Assembly: GCA_036023115.1 (NCBI GenBank)
Contig: JAYKKT010000055.1
Span: 10,484,501-10,548,500, forward strand
Length of the DNA: 64,000 bases
Reading direction: 5' to 3'
Source: Brasenia schreberi
Lineage: Eukaryota > Streptophyta > Magnoliopsida > Nymphaeales > Cabombaceae
Part shown: in pieces, positions 1 to 11,294 of the stretch
Layout of the letters: the number at the start of each line of letters is the position of its first letter
Numbering within the stretch: position 1 is the stretch's first letter
Program-made: the position numbers and the translations under genes
Notes under the pieces: model-generated
What the model saw: the letters and a program-made list of their open reading frames with translations, nothing else
Database searches by the model: none
What the model was told of the DNA's origin: nothing

Positions 1-1134
1 ACCAAGCTTCCTTTTGTGCCATTACACCTCCCATAGATTCACCTAACACATCTTTCACCACTTTCCTAATATATATAGCCATATTGTTCCACGTATCACA
101 AGGTATACTAATATAATTCCAAGCATCTCCTTGAAGGACTTTCTATTTAAATATATCTTCTTTCTCGCTTTTGAGGTTTCATCATTTAGTTCGAATAGCT
201 CGATGCACTCTTTTCTTCTTTGTCTATTTTTTTATTTATAAATCCATAACTAAAAGTCGATGTTGGGTAATTAAACTTTCTCCTTAAATTACCTTGCAAT
301 CTTTACAACGCGCTCTATCTTTTCTTCTATAAATAAAGTAATCAATTTGTGTTTGTATTAAGCCACTCTTATAAGTAACTAAATGTTCATCTTGTTTTTT
401 GAAGATTGTATTGACTATAAATAGATCAAATGCCATAGCAAAATTTAAAATCTCCCTACCTTCCTCATTTATATCCCCAAAACCAAAGTTTTCATCAATA
501 CCTTGATATCCTAATGTCTCTTTATCGACATACCCATTTAAGTCTCCTCCTAAACAAATCATTTCCTTTTGTAGAATTCTTTGAATCACCTTATCTAACT
601 CTTCCAAAAAAGTTGTCTTTATACTATCTCTTAGGCCTACTTGAGGTGCGTAAGCACAAACTATATTCAAAACCTCTACTCTTAACACTAATTTTAATGT
701 CATGATTCGGTCACCATATCATTGTATGTCTACATGTCTACTACACTATCCTTTAAATATTTATTTATGATAATACCAACTCCGTTTCGAGCCTTTTCCT
801 TACTTAAGTACCATAATTTAAAACTTGTATCCTCTATCTCCTTTGCTTTTTCTCCAACCCATTTTGTCTCTTGTAAACATATAATATGAATCTTTCTTTG
901 AATCATAGGATCTACCACCTCCATTAGCTTACCGGATAATGTTTGGATATTCCAAGAATCAATACGAATCTTATTATCTAGGACTCGCTTCCTTACCCCT
1001 CTCATCCATTCATATTGAAAATACGAAGACCCTCTCTGTAAATTATTCACTACATTCGGACGGCAATGTAGCGGGACTAACTTCTTTACCCACACATGTC
1101 CATTATGTGGGAAGCCTTTCTGCAATTGATTCAC
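1..1134 (-). pseudogene. RTE LINE endonuclease, frame-broken
   Basis: Two open stretches on the minus strand (730-1134 and 284-703) encode the two halves of an APE-type endonuclease, the enzyme that nicks target DNA for target-primed reverse transcription. The first has the DSWNIQTLSGK start-like strand and CLQETKW, whose Glu binds metal in this family. The second has GGDLNGYVDKE and QTQIDYF. A stop and frame change near 704-729 separate them. Residual similarity to the endonuclease-RT linker continues to position 1 through further stops. Compared with the copy at 15424-16878 several conserved residues are changed. Not functional as read. Confidence 0.85.
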
Positions 1135-1350
1135 TACATTCGAACGAAAATGTAGTGGCCCTTGCTTACTTATAACTCCATTCGGGTTCTACAGTACGTC
1201 GCTAGGTAGGGACGCTCCAAAGCAATGCTCATAATTTGTGTAATACATGGTATAAAAATCCAACAAAGTTTTATGCTGGCTGTCGAAAGCCTAACACAAC
1301 CCTCCTCCTTTATCTGGGCTTGGGACCGACAATATAAGGGTGATCCCTTA
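1..1350 (-). mobile_element. RTE-clade LINE, copy 1 (5' part, cut by window edge)
   Basis: Minus-strand non-LTR retrotransposon. The reverse complement holds an apurinic-type endonuclease and the start of the endonuclease-RT linker, closely matching the copy at 13888-16895. The 5' end lies near 1350, where a leader reading back from about 1165-1345 contains a GGAGGGTTGTGTTAGG-like stretch that I associate with plant RTE 5' regions. The 3' part (RT) lies outside the window to the left. The copy has more frame breaks than the copy at 13888-16895, so it is probably older. Confidence 0.85.
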
Positions 1351-1384
1351 CATGAGTGGAGTTAGTAGAAAATATTATGCGTTT

Positions 1385-2124
<740 letters not shown>

Positions 2125-2308
2125 ATATCAGAAAGATTTACTCTATCATGAGCAACCATCCTTTTTTTCCCAATCAGCCACTGCCCACGTTGCGGCGGCT
2201 GTTTAAGAATTCCGTCATATCAGAAAGATTTACTCTATCATGAGCAACCATCCTTTTTTTCCCAATCAGCCACTGCCCACGTTGCGGCGGCTGTTTAAGA
2301 ATTCCGTC
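2125..2308. repeat. Perfect 92-bp tandem duplication
   Basis: Positions 2125-2216 and 2217-2308 appear identical base for base, including a run of seven T and the GTTGCGGCGGCTG block. The lack of differences suggests a recent duplication or an assembly duplication. It creates two overlapping minus-strand open frames with the same C-terminus; neither resembles a known protein. Confidence 0.95.
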
Positions 2309-5055
2309 GCATACACAGGAAGATTGTTTTGGAACTTGTGACATTTGGCAACTAGGTGGTTTGTGTTGCTTTTCCACCGAACAGCGTGGAGGATAAATTT
2401 TGAGAATATGCTCTTTGAGAGACATGTCCTCTTCCTCCTCATGCCGTTCACTTGAAGGTCTCTCTCGACCACTTTCTATGAAATTAACGCTGGTATTCTT
2501 CTTTGCTTGTGCACCAACTTGCTCACTTGCTGCCCTCTTGTTTTTAGTTGAATTTGGAAATCATTATTGGGATAAAAGTGGCGTTTTTACATTACTTCAT
2601 GGCGTTTCCTTTTCGAAAAGGGAAAAAATAAAATTCTTTGTGGTTTCTGCGTGTTTTTTTATTGGAGATGACGACCTAATGAAGCTCCAAGGCAAAGGGT
2701 TGGATATTGAATGCCAAAGGTACCGATTAAACTAGGGTTTGACAGTGCTTGAAAGGAAGCAGTAAGACATGATTTTGCTCTTGTGGAGTAAAAATGGTCG
2801 TATGACCTAAGATGGATCGTAACAGCCACTAGGAATCTATGTCCCATTAGTGTGGGAGAAGTTTTGGTTTTCGTTGTAATGGCTTGGGAAAATTTTGGGA
2901 GTCATACTTCTGCTTCTTATGTACTTCGTTTTGTTGCAGAAAGAAACATGTCATATTTAGTGAAGTTTCTTTAGATAAGTGAGATTCCCAGGACATTGTA
3001 CAATAGACATGTGACGTGTCTTCTTTTGTTCTTAGAGTCATCGATTTTCAATAGGACTTGAAAATAGACATACGTTCTATTAATATGGTTGTGCTCAGGA
3101 AGGTCATGATTATGATTCCCCTGCATCGATCTTGTGATCCAGTATGCAAGGAAGGTATGGCAATTGCGTTCCTATGTGGCCTAATTTGCTATAGTTGGAG
3201 GTTGTGACCTCTTATTATAGGTTGATATATCAGACTTGTTGTATAAGTTACTGACAACATGGCCGGATTTCATACTGTTTCTGAAATATGGTTCAGAAAA
3301 TCTTACCCGCAAACTACGATAGTACTATAGCTATGCAAAGTGTAGGGTCAAATTTGATCATGCTTCTTAAGAATTTTAGATGGTTTTTATGTTAGCTCTT
3401 TTTACCGTAAGTTTTATGTGGTATGTCCTGATTTAAGGATATACTGCTATTCTGTGGTAAATATGAAGAATCTATGGGTTTTAGAGCTTGTGTTGGTTTG
3501 AGATTTGCTCCTTTTCTTCTTCCTAAATCTTGTTGGTGATTAAAATAGGAAAAGGAGTGTTTAGATGAATTCACATTTTGGTCGGGTTATAATTAACAAT
3601 CTGAACAGAAAATCAGTGTCTCTGTGCAGATCACTGTAGCATCCGACCTTTTGTTCTCAACTAAGTGGAATGCGGGACAATTTGTTGTATATAAGTTCAA
3701 ACCCTTCATTTATCTTGAAACGAGAGACCGTTTGAAGTATTTACTGTAGGCATCATGTCCGATGGAAATAGGAAGAATGTGTTTTCAGTGTTTGTGATTA
3801 TGTCCATTTCAAGGATTCAAAGATTGGGCAACTCAAATATTATTCAGTTGCATACACTATGCCACAATCTACAGGGAATGGGATTCAGGGGTTGGTGGAC
3901 ATGATAAGGTCGAGTTGCTGATTACAAATGGATCAATACATGAACTGAAAGTATTTCAGAAAGTGTCCAGAAGGGAGATTTACAATAAAATCTTTCTATG
4001 GCATCCAACAGTCATTTGGCTTTTATACATATGCAGTAAATAGGGAACCAATTCGCCTATGGGAAAACATTTTCTGTTGTTAGTGCAATAGGGAAAACCA
4101 TTAGAAATGGAAAGTCCTGAAGGCGTGAACTCCTTGCTTTGTGCGTCAAAATTGCTGAAGTGCCTTCTGCATTGAGTTAATCTTTTTGCAGGTTTAGATT
4201 GTAATGGTTGATCATAAAAGAAAGTTTTTGTTTCTTTTCAAATACTAATCAAGCGGGTATAGCACAGTTTGCATGTGGATTTGGATATGGTGGATAAGAC
4301 TTGTAGGTATACTATTGTCAGCAATGCTGGAATTTAATAGTTCATAGATGATGGTTCTGTGTATATGTCCACTAGCTGATTACGTATCTAGCTTGGCAAT
4401 AAAAAGGTTGTGCTCAATACAGGTTCTCCCATTCAAGCCTATTGCCTGATAATCCTATTACCTCAGTGAATGTTTTCACTCATCAATGTTATCTGGACAC
4501 CGTTTGTATTTGAATATTCTTTCTCATGAGATATTTCATAATTACTTTATGAGTTTAATCAATTTGACCATTCTTTTAAGGCATGGTAATACCGTATCTT
4601 CCTTGAGTTATTCACTCAATGGTTGAGCCAGGTTACTGAAAGCTTGCACCTTAGGTGGAAGCTTACTCCACTAGAAAAAAACTTAAGAAGGGGAATCTTT
4701 TCACTTCTGAAGCTTTGAAGGAATCTTGCTTCTTCCAGCTTCTTTTATGATTATCCTGTATTTTTCTATTACCTCCTTATGCACTATATATGCATCTCGT
4801 GTGTTTTCATATGTTTATTGTTAATGCACTCACTTAAGTCACATCTTATTTGGTTCCAGCTTCCTCATTTGGTAACCTTAGTTTCAACTAGCTAGCGCTT
4901 GTTTTCAAAGGCTAATGGGTTTTGTGGAACACCAAGCAGGGTTTTACTCTCTCATGTTTCTTCAATAGCAGACTTAAATTGTGACATGTGAAATAGTTCT
5001 AATTTATGTAAACATATACTCAGCTAATGCTTAATTATTTTCATCTTAAATGCAG
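2309..5055 (+). other. Unassigned region upstream of the CTPA exons
   Basis: About 2.7 kb with intron-like composition (T-rich, short frames, many possible splice sites). It ends in a polypyrimidine stretch and TGCAG at 5051-5055, the acceptor of the first recognised CTPA exon. An upstream transit-peptide exon of CTPA would be expected here or further left. I could not identify it: the 111-codon plus frame at 2400-2735 has Ser-rich and hydrophobic parts but no convincing match. Confidence 0.4.
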
Positions 5056-5404
5056 GAATTCAAGTTGATAAGGATCAGAAAAGACTGTAAAAAGTGGAGA
5101 CCTTTACAATCCTTAAATAGTGAGAGAACTAGGAAACCAGACATCCGGAAGTTGGTTGTGCTTGCTAAGCATTCAATTCATGAGTTCATTTTTCAGCATT
5201 TGAAGCAAATGCAAAGGATTTCATTGTATTGTAAAGCTCTTGTTAATCATCACGGTTTGAAGTTCAAAGAATATGTGACCAGTTTTCCTGAAGCAAAGAG
5301 ATGGAAGAGGGTCGGATGCAACATCGGCTATCCTTTTGTGCGATCTATTGTAGGGATGTTGATAATCTTGTCTGCCTCAGTTATGGTCAACAGTACTCCA
5401 ACAT
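5056..5404 (+). pseudogene. CTPA: CTPA exon: end of transit region and thylakoid transfer segment
   Basis: Acceptor TGCAG precedes 5056 and donor GTAAGA follows 5404. The translation is basic, Lys/Arg-rich (stroma-targeting type), and then has a twin-Arg-less hydrophobic stretch reading FVRSIVGMLIILSASVMV, which fits a lumenal transfer peptide just before the mature start. The last codon is split (T|CT gives Ser), leading into SALTEED in the next exon. No start codon in good context was identified within the exon itself: the ATG at 5050 spans the acceptor and so lies in the intron. Confidence 0.75.
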
Positions 5405-5775
5405 GTAAGATTCCTTATATTTTTTGAAGTTTGAAGTTAGCCTTGGTTCTGGTGGGCATGAATTTAATTGAGTCACAATTTCAATGGTTTTATGCGCTTT
5501 ACTGTGCTTTGGAGCTTGCACATACATGGAAGCTACTATTTTGTCTAGATAATTCTTAATAGTTGTAATGTTGAAAATTTATTTTTATCTGCTGAATTTC
5601 ATCACATGCAGATCAAAAGAAGTCTTGGTCGACATTTTCTCTTACTTTTTTCTCTTTCAAGTTTTTTAGTGCTGAATATGATAAATATGATCTTTGTAAG
5701 ATTCAGTTGTTAAAACTATATATGACGTGTTTTCTGTTGAACTGATCCACATGGTTTTATGCAACTTGAATACAG

Positions 5776-5925
5776 CTGCATTGACTGAGGAGGATCTCCT
5801 CTTTTTGGAGGCATGGAGGACTCTTGATCGTGCCTACTATGACAAGACTTTCAATGGGACTGGATGGTTTCGGTACCGTGAAAAAGCACTTCGAGAGGAA
5901 CCAATGAATTCATGAGAGGAAACAT
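5776..5925 (+). pseudogene. CTPA: CTPA exon with in-frame TGA
   Basis: Encodes the mature N-terminal region: LTEEDLLFLEAWRTLDRAY, then FNGTGWFRYREKAL and EEPMNS. The next codon, TGA at 5913-5915, replaces an Arg that I know as conserved in this family (MNxREETY), and the reading then resumes as EET before the donor at 5926. A single C-to-T change of CGA would explain it. All other positions read cleanly, so this may be a recent lesion. Confidence 0.85.
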
Positions 5926-6291
5926 GTATATTCCATGCACTTCTTTTATTTTTTTTCCTGCATACAACAGAACTGATGGTGATGATTGCCGTCAAAAGTT
6001 GTGTAGTATGAAATTGAAGTATCTAGCATTGATGTAGCTTCCTTTAAACAATCTTTTTCTTTCTTGATTTGCATTTCTATGTGGAGTACCATCTCTGTCT
6101 GTCATTCATTGCTTATCTGATATTGACATGTCCGGTATCTCTTCTCTGAGAATTCACAATTGAGATACTGTCCATATGAAACATCTGATCATCAATGGAT
6201 ATAAATGAACAATGCAACTGCACGTAGGATTATTAATTAGTAGTTCATCTATTGTGCTTGAACAAGTCCGTACTCCTTGATTTGTCTGCAG

Positions 6292-6671
6292 ATGCTGCAA
6301 TAAGGAAAATGATTAAAGAACTGGATGATCCCTTTACTCGGTTTCTAGAACCTGAAAAATTTAAGAGCTTGCGGGTATAGCCCTGTTTCTTGTGCATCCT
6401 TTGTGCAAGGATAAATTAAATGCTTCTTACAAATCTGACTAGCTTGTCTACCTTGAAGGCAGTCTGGCACTCAAGGAGCCCTTACAGGTGTAAGGTTGTC
6501 AATTGGCTATCCCAAAGGCAAAAGTGAACCTGCAACTGGGCTTCTGGTGATCTCATCTACACCTGGCAGTCCTGCAATTAGAGCTGGTATTATGCCCGGA
6601 GATGTCATTCTAGCAATTGATGATAAAAGCACTGATAACATGGGAATATATGATGCTGCTGAACGTCTTCA
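6292..6671 (+). pseudogene. CTPA: CTPA exons 3-4: PDZ domain
   Basis: Exon 6292-6374 encodes AAIRKMIKELDDPFTRFLEP and FKSLR. It is followed by an 88-bp intron (6375-6462). Exon 6463-6671 encodes SGTQGALTGV, LSIGYP, GLLVISSTPGSPAIRAGI, MPGDVILAIDD and IYDAAERLQ. This is the PDZ domain, which recognises substrate C-termini. Phase is continuous across both junctions and the exon ends with CA|GTAAGA. The next exon should restore a Gln and continue with a GPEG-like strand, but none is found nearby. Confidence 0.88.
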
Positions 6672-7314
6672 GTAAGAATTTGATAACCTCTGACTCTGAA
6701 TTTTCATAGGCTGGTTATTGTCGCATTGTACTTCCTGTACCGGCTATTCACAGTGCTTTCTGATTGAGATGATATAGAAGAGAACCTTGTTAGACTGATA
6801 AAAATAAATAAACAGTTGCCATCTTATATATGTATATGTATATGCCTGTATATATGTGTGTGCTTATGTGTTTTTAGATTAAGAGAAAGAGGAATGGTCC
6901 TTATCTTTTTTATTTTAGGAGATGTTCCTTTGTCATCAATAAAACTTCCTTTCTTTGGTGCACCACACACCCACGCGGCATGGGCACCCGATGAGGCAGC
7001 AAACTGATACAGGTTAAAGAGAAGCACTGAGCACGACTGACTTCACACTTGGCATGTTGGATTCAGTCATCGAGAAATGTCCAGAACTGGACTTGGATAA
7101 CATTGTTTGAGCCCATCTTTCCATTTAAAAAGAAGAGAAAATTTCATAAAACTACACTGGTTTTTAAAATTTTACGTTTTGAGACCTGAACTTGTCAGCC
7201 TTTTGGGTAGGATACGAGGTTTTCTTTATTAATCAAATAGAGACTTGAGGTCCCATCACGGCCCAAATAACTGAAATCATTAGTTGTAAGTCTCTATTTC
7301 AGTAACAATTGAAA
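6672..7314 (+). other. Start of the interrupted CTPA intron
   Basis: Begins with donor GTAAGA. It contains a TATG/TATA-rich stretch at about 6823-6867 and otherwise no coding signal. The first foreign element (hAT-N1) begins after the TSD at 7315-7322. Confidence 0.5.
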
Positions 7315-7322
7315 CTTTAGGT

Positions 7323-8630
7323 GTATGTTATCGATAGCAGTTAGCGGTCTTTTAGCGCTTGACCCTAATATAGCGGTAGCAGGGATATAGTGGATTTAGC
7401 GGTACACTATAATTTAAGATTAAAAACAAATATATATAATGCATTCTCTTATTTCTGAGGAATATCAAGAAACACATAACCGCCACATTCATAAAATGTG
7501 AATCAAACTAAATAAGCACATTCTAAGAAGACAAACAATAAATATCATGTGGTAAGAAAGTGAGGATGATGATTCCATACTTACTATGATGAGGAGGCAG
7601 AATAAATCAATTCAAAGACTAAGAATTAATGGTAAGAAAGTGAAAATATAAAACACAAACAAAAATTAATATATCAATGCATGATGCATCTCAAGGATTG
7701 AAGAAATAGATTGTTTACTATCTAGTAATAATTAGTAATCCATGATTGAAGAAATAGAAACCATTTTTGACTTAAGAAAGTTGATAATAAACCATGGCTA
7801 TAGGAGTACGATACACTGTTTTGTGATCGGCTTCTGGTTGTGCCCTCAAGTTATAATGTTTTCTAACTCACTGGGGTTATGCATGGGCGAGTGAGTCATA
7901 TGAGAGAGAAAGGTGGACATCAGAAGGGGAACTCTATTAGAGAGAGAGAGGATTATGATAATCTGCTATTGATCGGTTTCAAGGAAAGTTGTGTAGAATG
8001 CTATGGAAGTTGGTGGTAGTGGGCTGGTGGGCTAGTGGCAATGGAAGCTGTAGAAGAGATAGAGAGGGAGAGAGGTGGACAATAGAAGGGAAACTCTAAG
8101 TCAGAGAGAGGAGTATGATACTATGCTATGTGATTGGCTTGAAGGAAGGGAGTGAGGGAAAGGTGTCTAGAATGCTAAACATTGTGGACAACAGAAGGGA
8201 AACTTTGCTTCTCATACGTCAGTGGTGGTGGTGGGTCAGTGATGCTGGAAGCCGCAAGAGAGAGAGTGTGTGTTACTGTCTTTGGTGATGGTTGGTGGTC
8301 GGCTGGCTCCCATGGTGTTGGTGATGGAGGTGGCAATTGAAGCCTCACGAGAGAGAGAGAGAGAGATAGAAATTGACCCTAATCGATCGATTAGTGTATG
8401 TGAAATTTGGGAATTTGGTCTAGTTGACCCATATCTATTAGATCTTGATGTGACCTATACACTATGCACAACTTAGCGGACCACTATAGCAGTTTGCAAT
8501 AGTGTTGTTAACGACACTAATATCATTTTGTATGGTCAACCATTAAATGCGAGCTGTTATAACGGCTCTCAATCCGTTATACGCTATAGCACACTATAGC
8601 GGATGGTATAGCATGCTATTGATAACATAG
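7323..8630. mobile_element. hAT-N1, non-autonomous hAT-like transposon
   Basis: 1308 bp, bounded by a perfect 8-bp TSD CTTTAGGT (7315-7322 and 8631-8638). The terminal inverted repeats read GTATGTTATCGATAGCA on the left and CTATGTTATCAATAGCA on the right as reverse complement. Many TAGCGGT and CACTATAGCGG motifs lie within about 200 bp of both ends; subterminal repeats of this kind are where hAT transposases bind. The interior has GAGAGA-rich stretches and an internal near-duplication (about 7890-7990 versus 8050-8120), but no transposase motif and no exon I can recognise. Confidence 0.88.
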
Positions 8631-8638
8631 CTTTAGGT

Positions 8639-9129
8639 CCTTGATTGGTTAACGATAAAAACCTCATGTCTTTAAAATATTAAGAAATTAAGGTCTTAAA
8701 GTGTAAAATTAAGTCAACCATAAGATACTTTTGTAAGATTTCTCCCGAAAGAATAGAATCAAAGAGGATAGAATTCGACCTCCTTCATCCCCTATTCCAT
8801 GCCTCCTACCAACCATCCTCTTGTTTGGTGACATTAGGCACTAACATAGGCATTTTACAACAATTCATCATCATCATTGTTGACCTCACAGTAATCATCT
8901 TGTCGCTTCTTCTTTTGTCATGTCTCCTTTTGTCCTTCCTTCTTCCTCGTCCTTGTCCTGCTAGACTGTTGCTCTTCTTCTTATTGTTCTCTTTTTCTAC
9001 ATATTGAAAGTGTGCATATATATATGCTTTCATGCGTTGCATGCACACACAGAATACAGGAGAGGCTCCTTTTTATGAATATAACCTTAAAATCATATGT
9101 TAAATTGGTGAAAGCAACAATAAAGTTGA
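8639..9129. other. Intron sequence between hAT-N1 and hAT-N2
   Basis: Contains a pyrimidine-rich CTT/CCT stretch around 8880-9000, which makes Leu- and Phe-rich frames. No gene is supported. Confidence 0.4.
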
Positions 9130-9137
9130 GGCACATA

Positions 9138-9781
9138 CTATGTCACACCGGTGCGGGTGCGGGATACGGCAAATTTCAAAATTTTTGGGTGTAGCGATAT
9201 GGCTAGGGTATATAATATCAAGCTACAACAAGTGAGACATCAATTAATATAAGTATATGACAATAGCAAGTACACAACTTTATATTAAAGAAAAACACAT
9301 AAATGGTAAACAACTACTAATTTCATCATAATACACGAATCAATCTTTACTATCCGGACCCATTTATCCAAAAAGACCTGAACTTCAAAATCGATACCAG
9401 ATTTTGAAGTGTGGAATATCCACACAAAAGGAAGTGAAGAAGGTCCGCGTTGAGATATTTTTTTATGTTCATTGGTGGAGTTTCATGGGAGATGATGGAA
9501 GACAAGCTGAATGAGCATTTTAGAAACTATGGTGAGGTAACTCAGGTGGTCATCATGAGAGATAAGGTCACGAGTAGACTAAGAGTCTTCGGTTTCATCG
9601 TCTTCACGGATTACTCCCTCTTTGATCGAGTTCTGCAAGATAAATACACCATAGACGGCAGAACCGTGAGTTACAAATTTTTTTTTGTGTTTTTTTTTGT
9701 CATGCCACACAAACACGGTGTCGGTGTCGCACCCATGTCGAGGTCGACACTCCACCCCTTAGAAGTGTCTGTGTGACTTAG
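9138..9781. mobile_element. hAT-N2, non-autonomous hAT-like transposon carrying an RRM exon
   Basis: 644 bp with a perfect 8-bp TSD GGCACATA (9130-9137 and 9782-9789). The terminal inverted repeats are CTATGTCACACCGG on the left and CTAAGTCACACAGAC on the right as reverse complement. Subterminal GGTGCGGGTGCGGG on the left and GGTGTCGGTGTCG on the right look like transposase-binding repeats. The only coding signal inside is an RRM exon fragment (9439-9665). The CTATGT start is shared with hAT-N3 and, in one of its ends, hAT-N1. Confidence 0.88.
9439..9665 (+). pseudogene. Captured RRM exon (hnRNP-like)
   Basis: The plus frame encodes most of an RNA-recognition motif. RNP2 reads MFIGGV (9465-9482), followed by SWE, the helix 1 residues KLNEHFRNYGEV, the loop MRDKVTSRLR, and RNP1 reads RVFGFIVF (9582-9605), ending DKYTIDGRT. 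In hnRNP/Musashi-like plant proteins RNP1 normally begins RGFGF, so the G-to-V change removes a conserved glycine. The exon stops at a good donor, ACC|GTGAGT (9666). It lies wholly inside hAT-N2, so it reads as a host exon picked up with its 3' splice-donor flank. About 70 residues; not a complete gene. Confidence 0.85.
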
Positions 9782-9789
9782 GGCACATA

Positions 9790-10164
9790 TATAGTGTGGA
9801 AGTTGAGTAGTTCTAGCAATACTTCTCAAGTTTATTGGAAACTCTAGACTCTAGTTTCCAAAAGACTGGTGTATTAATATATTATGGTGAATTTGAAATG
9901 CCAGCAGAGTTTTTTTAACGAATATTTGACATTATTTTCAAATTTTGTATAGGCAACTAATGTCACTTTAAAGTTTGTCATAGATTTAGTTCACAAACTT
10001 TAGCATACAAGATAGTTCATTATCTTTTTCTTTTTATTGATTTCATTTGAACTAACGACCACATCACAACCAATTCTTGTCTGACACTATGTGGGGGTTG
10101 CTTCATGAACTCGTTGATGCCACACAGCTTGATCTTGTGCTATATTAGCATTTGACTTTAAAAA
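9790..10164. other. No recognised gene
   Basis: AT-rich intron-like DNA between hAT-N2 and the LINE relic. I see no motif. Confidence 0.4.
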
Positions 10165-10725
10165 GATCAGATCATGTTCTATTGTTTCCTTGCACCACTT
10201 TGGCAGTCTTCTTTCCTCTCTTTTTGTGTGTTCACAATCTAGTTTCTCACACTTTTGAGCAGATCCTCACTTTCTTGCATCTCGATATCTTCAAACAATG
10301 TCAAGTGTATGTCTCTCATATTATCTTTTATTGGTGCTGCTTCAACGTTTTCTCTAATTAATAGTCTTTCCATGTGTGACCACATGTCCAACTCAACATC
10401 TTCCTAATCAAGTTCAAGACTTAATTTGGATACTACAATTTAAAGGACTAGATATTTAATTACCTTTCTTTTTAAGTATTCACAATCTAGTTTCTCACAC
10501 TTCTTACCACAGCCTCACTTTCTTGTCTCTCGATATCTTCAAACAGTCTTAAGTGTATGTCTCTCATTTTATCTTTAATTGGTGCTGCTCCAACGTTTTC
10601 TCTAATTAATATAGTATTTCGGTGTGTGACCACATGTCCAACTCAACATCTTCCTAATCAACTTCAAGATTTAATTTGGATACTACAATTTAAAGCACTA
10701 GATATCTAATTAGTTCATATTTAAA
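10165..10725 (-). repeat. Tandemly duplicated, diverged RTE LINE 3' relic
   Basis: Two copies of a roughly 248-bp unit start near 10231 and 10479 and align almost throughout (shared TTCACAATCTAG, TCTCGATATCTTCAAACA, GACCACATGTCCAACTCAAC). The unit also resembles the 3' end of the RT region of the LINE copies nearby: TCTCTCATTTTATC plus ATTGGTGCTGCTCCAAC here, against TCTCTCATTTTATCC and ATTGGTGCCACTCC at 11558-11590. I infer an old RTE fragment that later duplicated in tandem. Confidence 0.65.
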
Positions 10726-10839
10726 TGTAAATTTACCAACGAATTTGAATTATTTTCAATTTATATTAACATTCAAACGTCAATCATGATGCAAAAAATA
10801 AATCCTATTCATCATCTTTGACTTGTTCTCTGGGTTCAT

Positions 10840-11275
10840 CTGAATGGATATGATCATGATTCTGGCTTTTGATTATATAATCTGTTTGAAGTATCCAATG
10901 AGTTCACATTCATATTCAGATTCCAATACAATGACAAAATGCATGAAGCAAGGATATTTGTTCCAATATTGTTTTGCTTCATAGATTCAGGTAGTTGGAT
11001 TAGAAGACCAGATTTGCATGTGTACCAATTCTGGTGAAGTATTCTTCTCGAATATAGTGACAGCCTATCTCGATGTGCTTCATATGTTCATGAAAGGTTG
11101 TTGTGTGCAATATATATTACACTTTTGTTATCACAGTACTTCTGTGGTGGAGATTCAATTTGGACATATAGATCCCTCAAGAGTTGTGTAAGTCATGTCA
11201 ATTCTATAGCAATAGAAGTCATTGCCCGGTACTCAGCTTTTGTGGAAGAAAGTGATATTTTTTATTGTTTCTTAT
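10840..11275 (-). pseudogene. Ty1/copia RNase H, degraded
   Basis: The minus strand reads SLSSTKAEYRAM, then ELT, RDL and CDNKSVIYIAHN, the hallmark C-terminal RNase H of copia polyproteins, followed by a decayed tail to about 10840. It continues to the right, beyond the LINE insertion at 11295-13149, with the pieces at 13169-13797 and 20560-20722. Several stops are present. Confidence 0.8.
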
Positions 11276-11294
11276 ACCTTCAAGACACGAGTCA

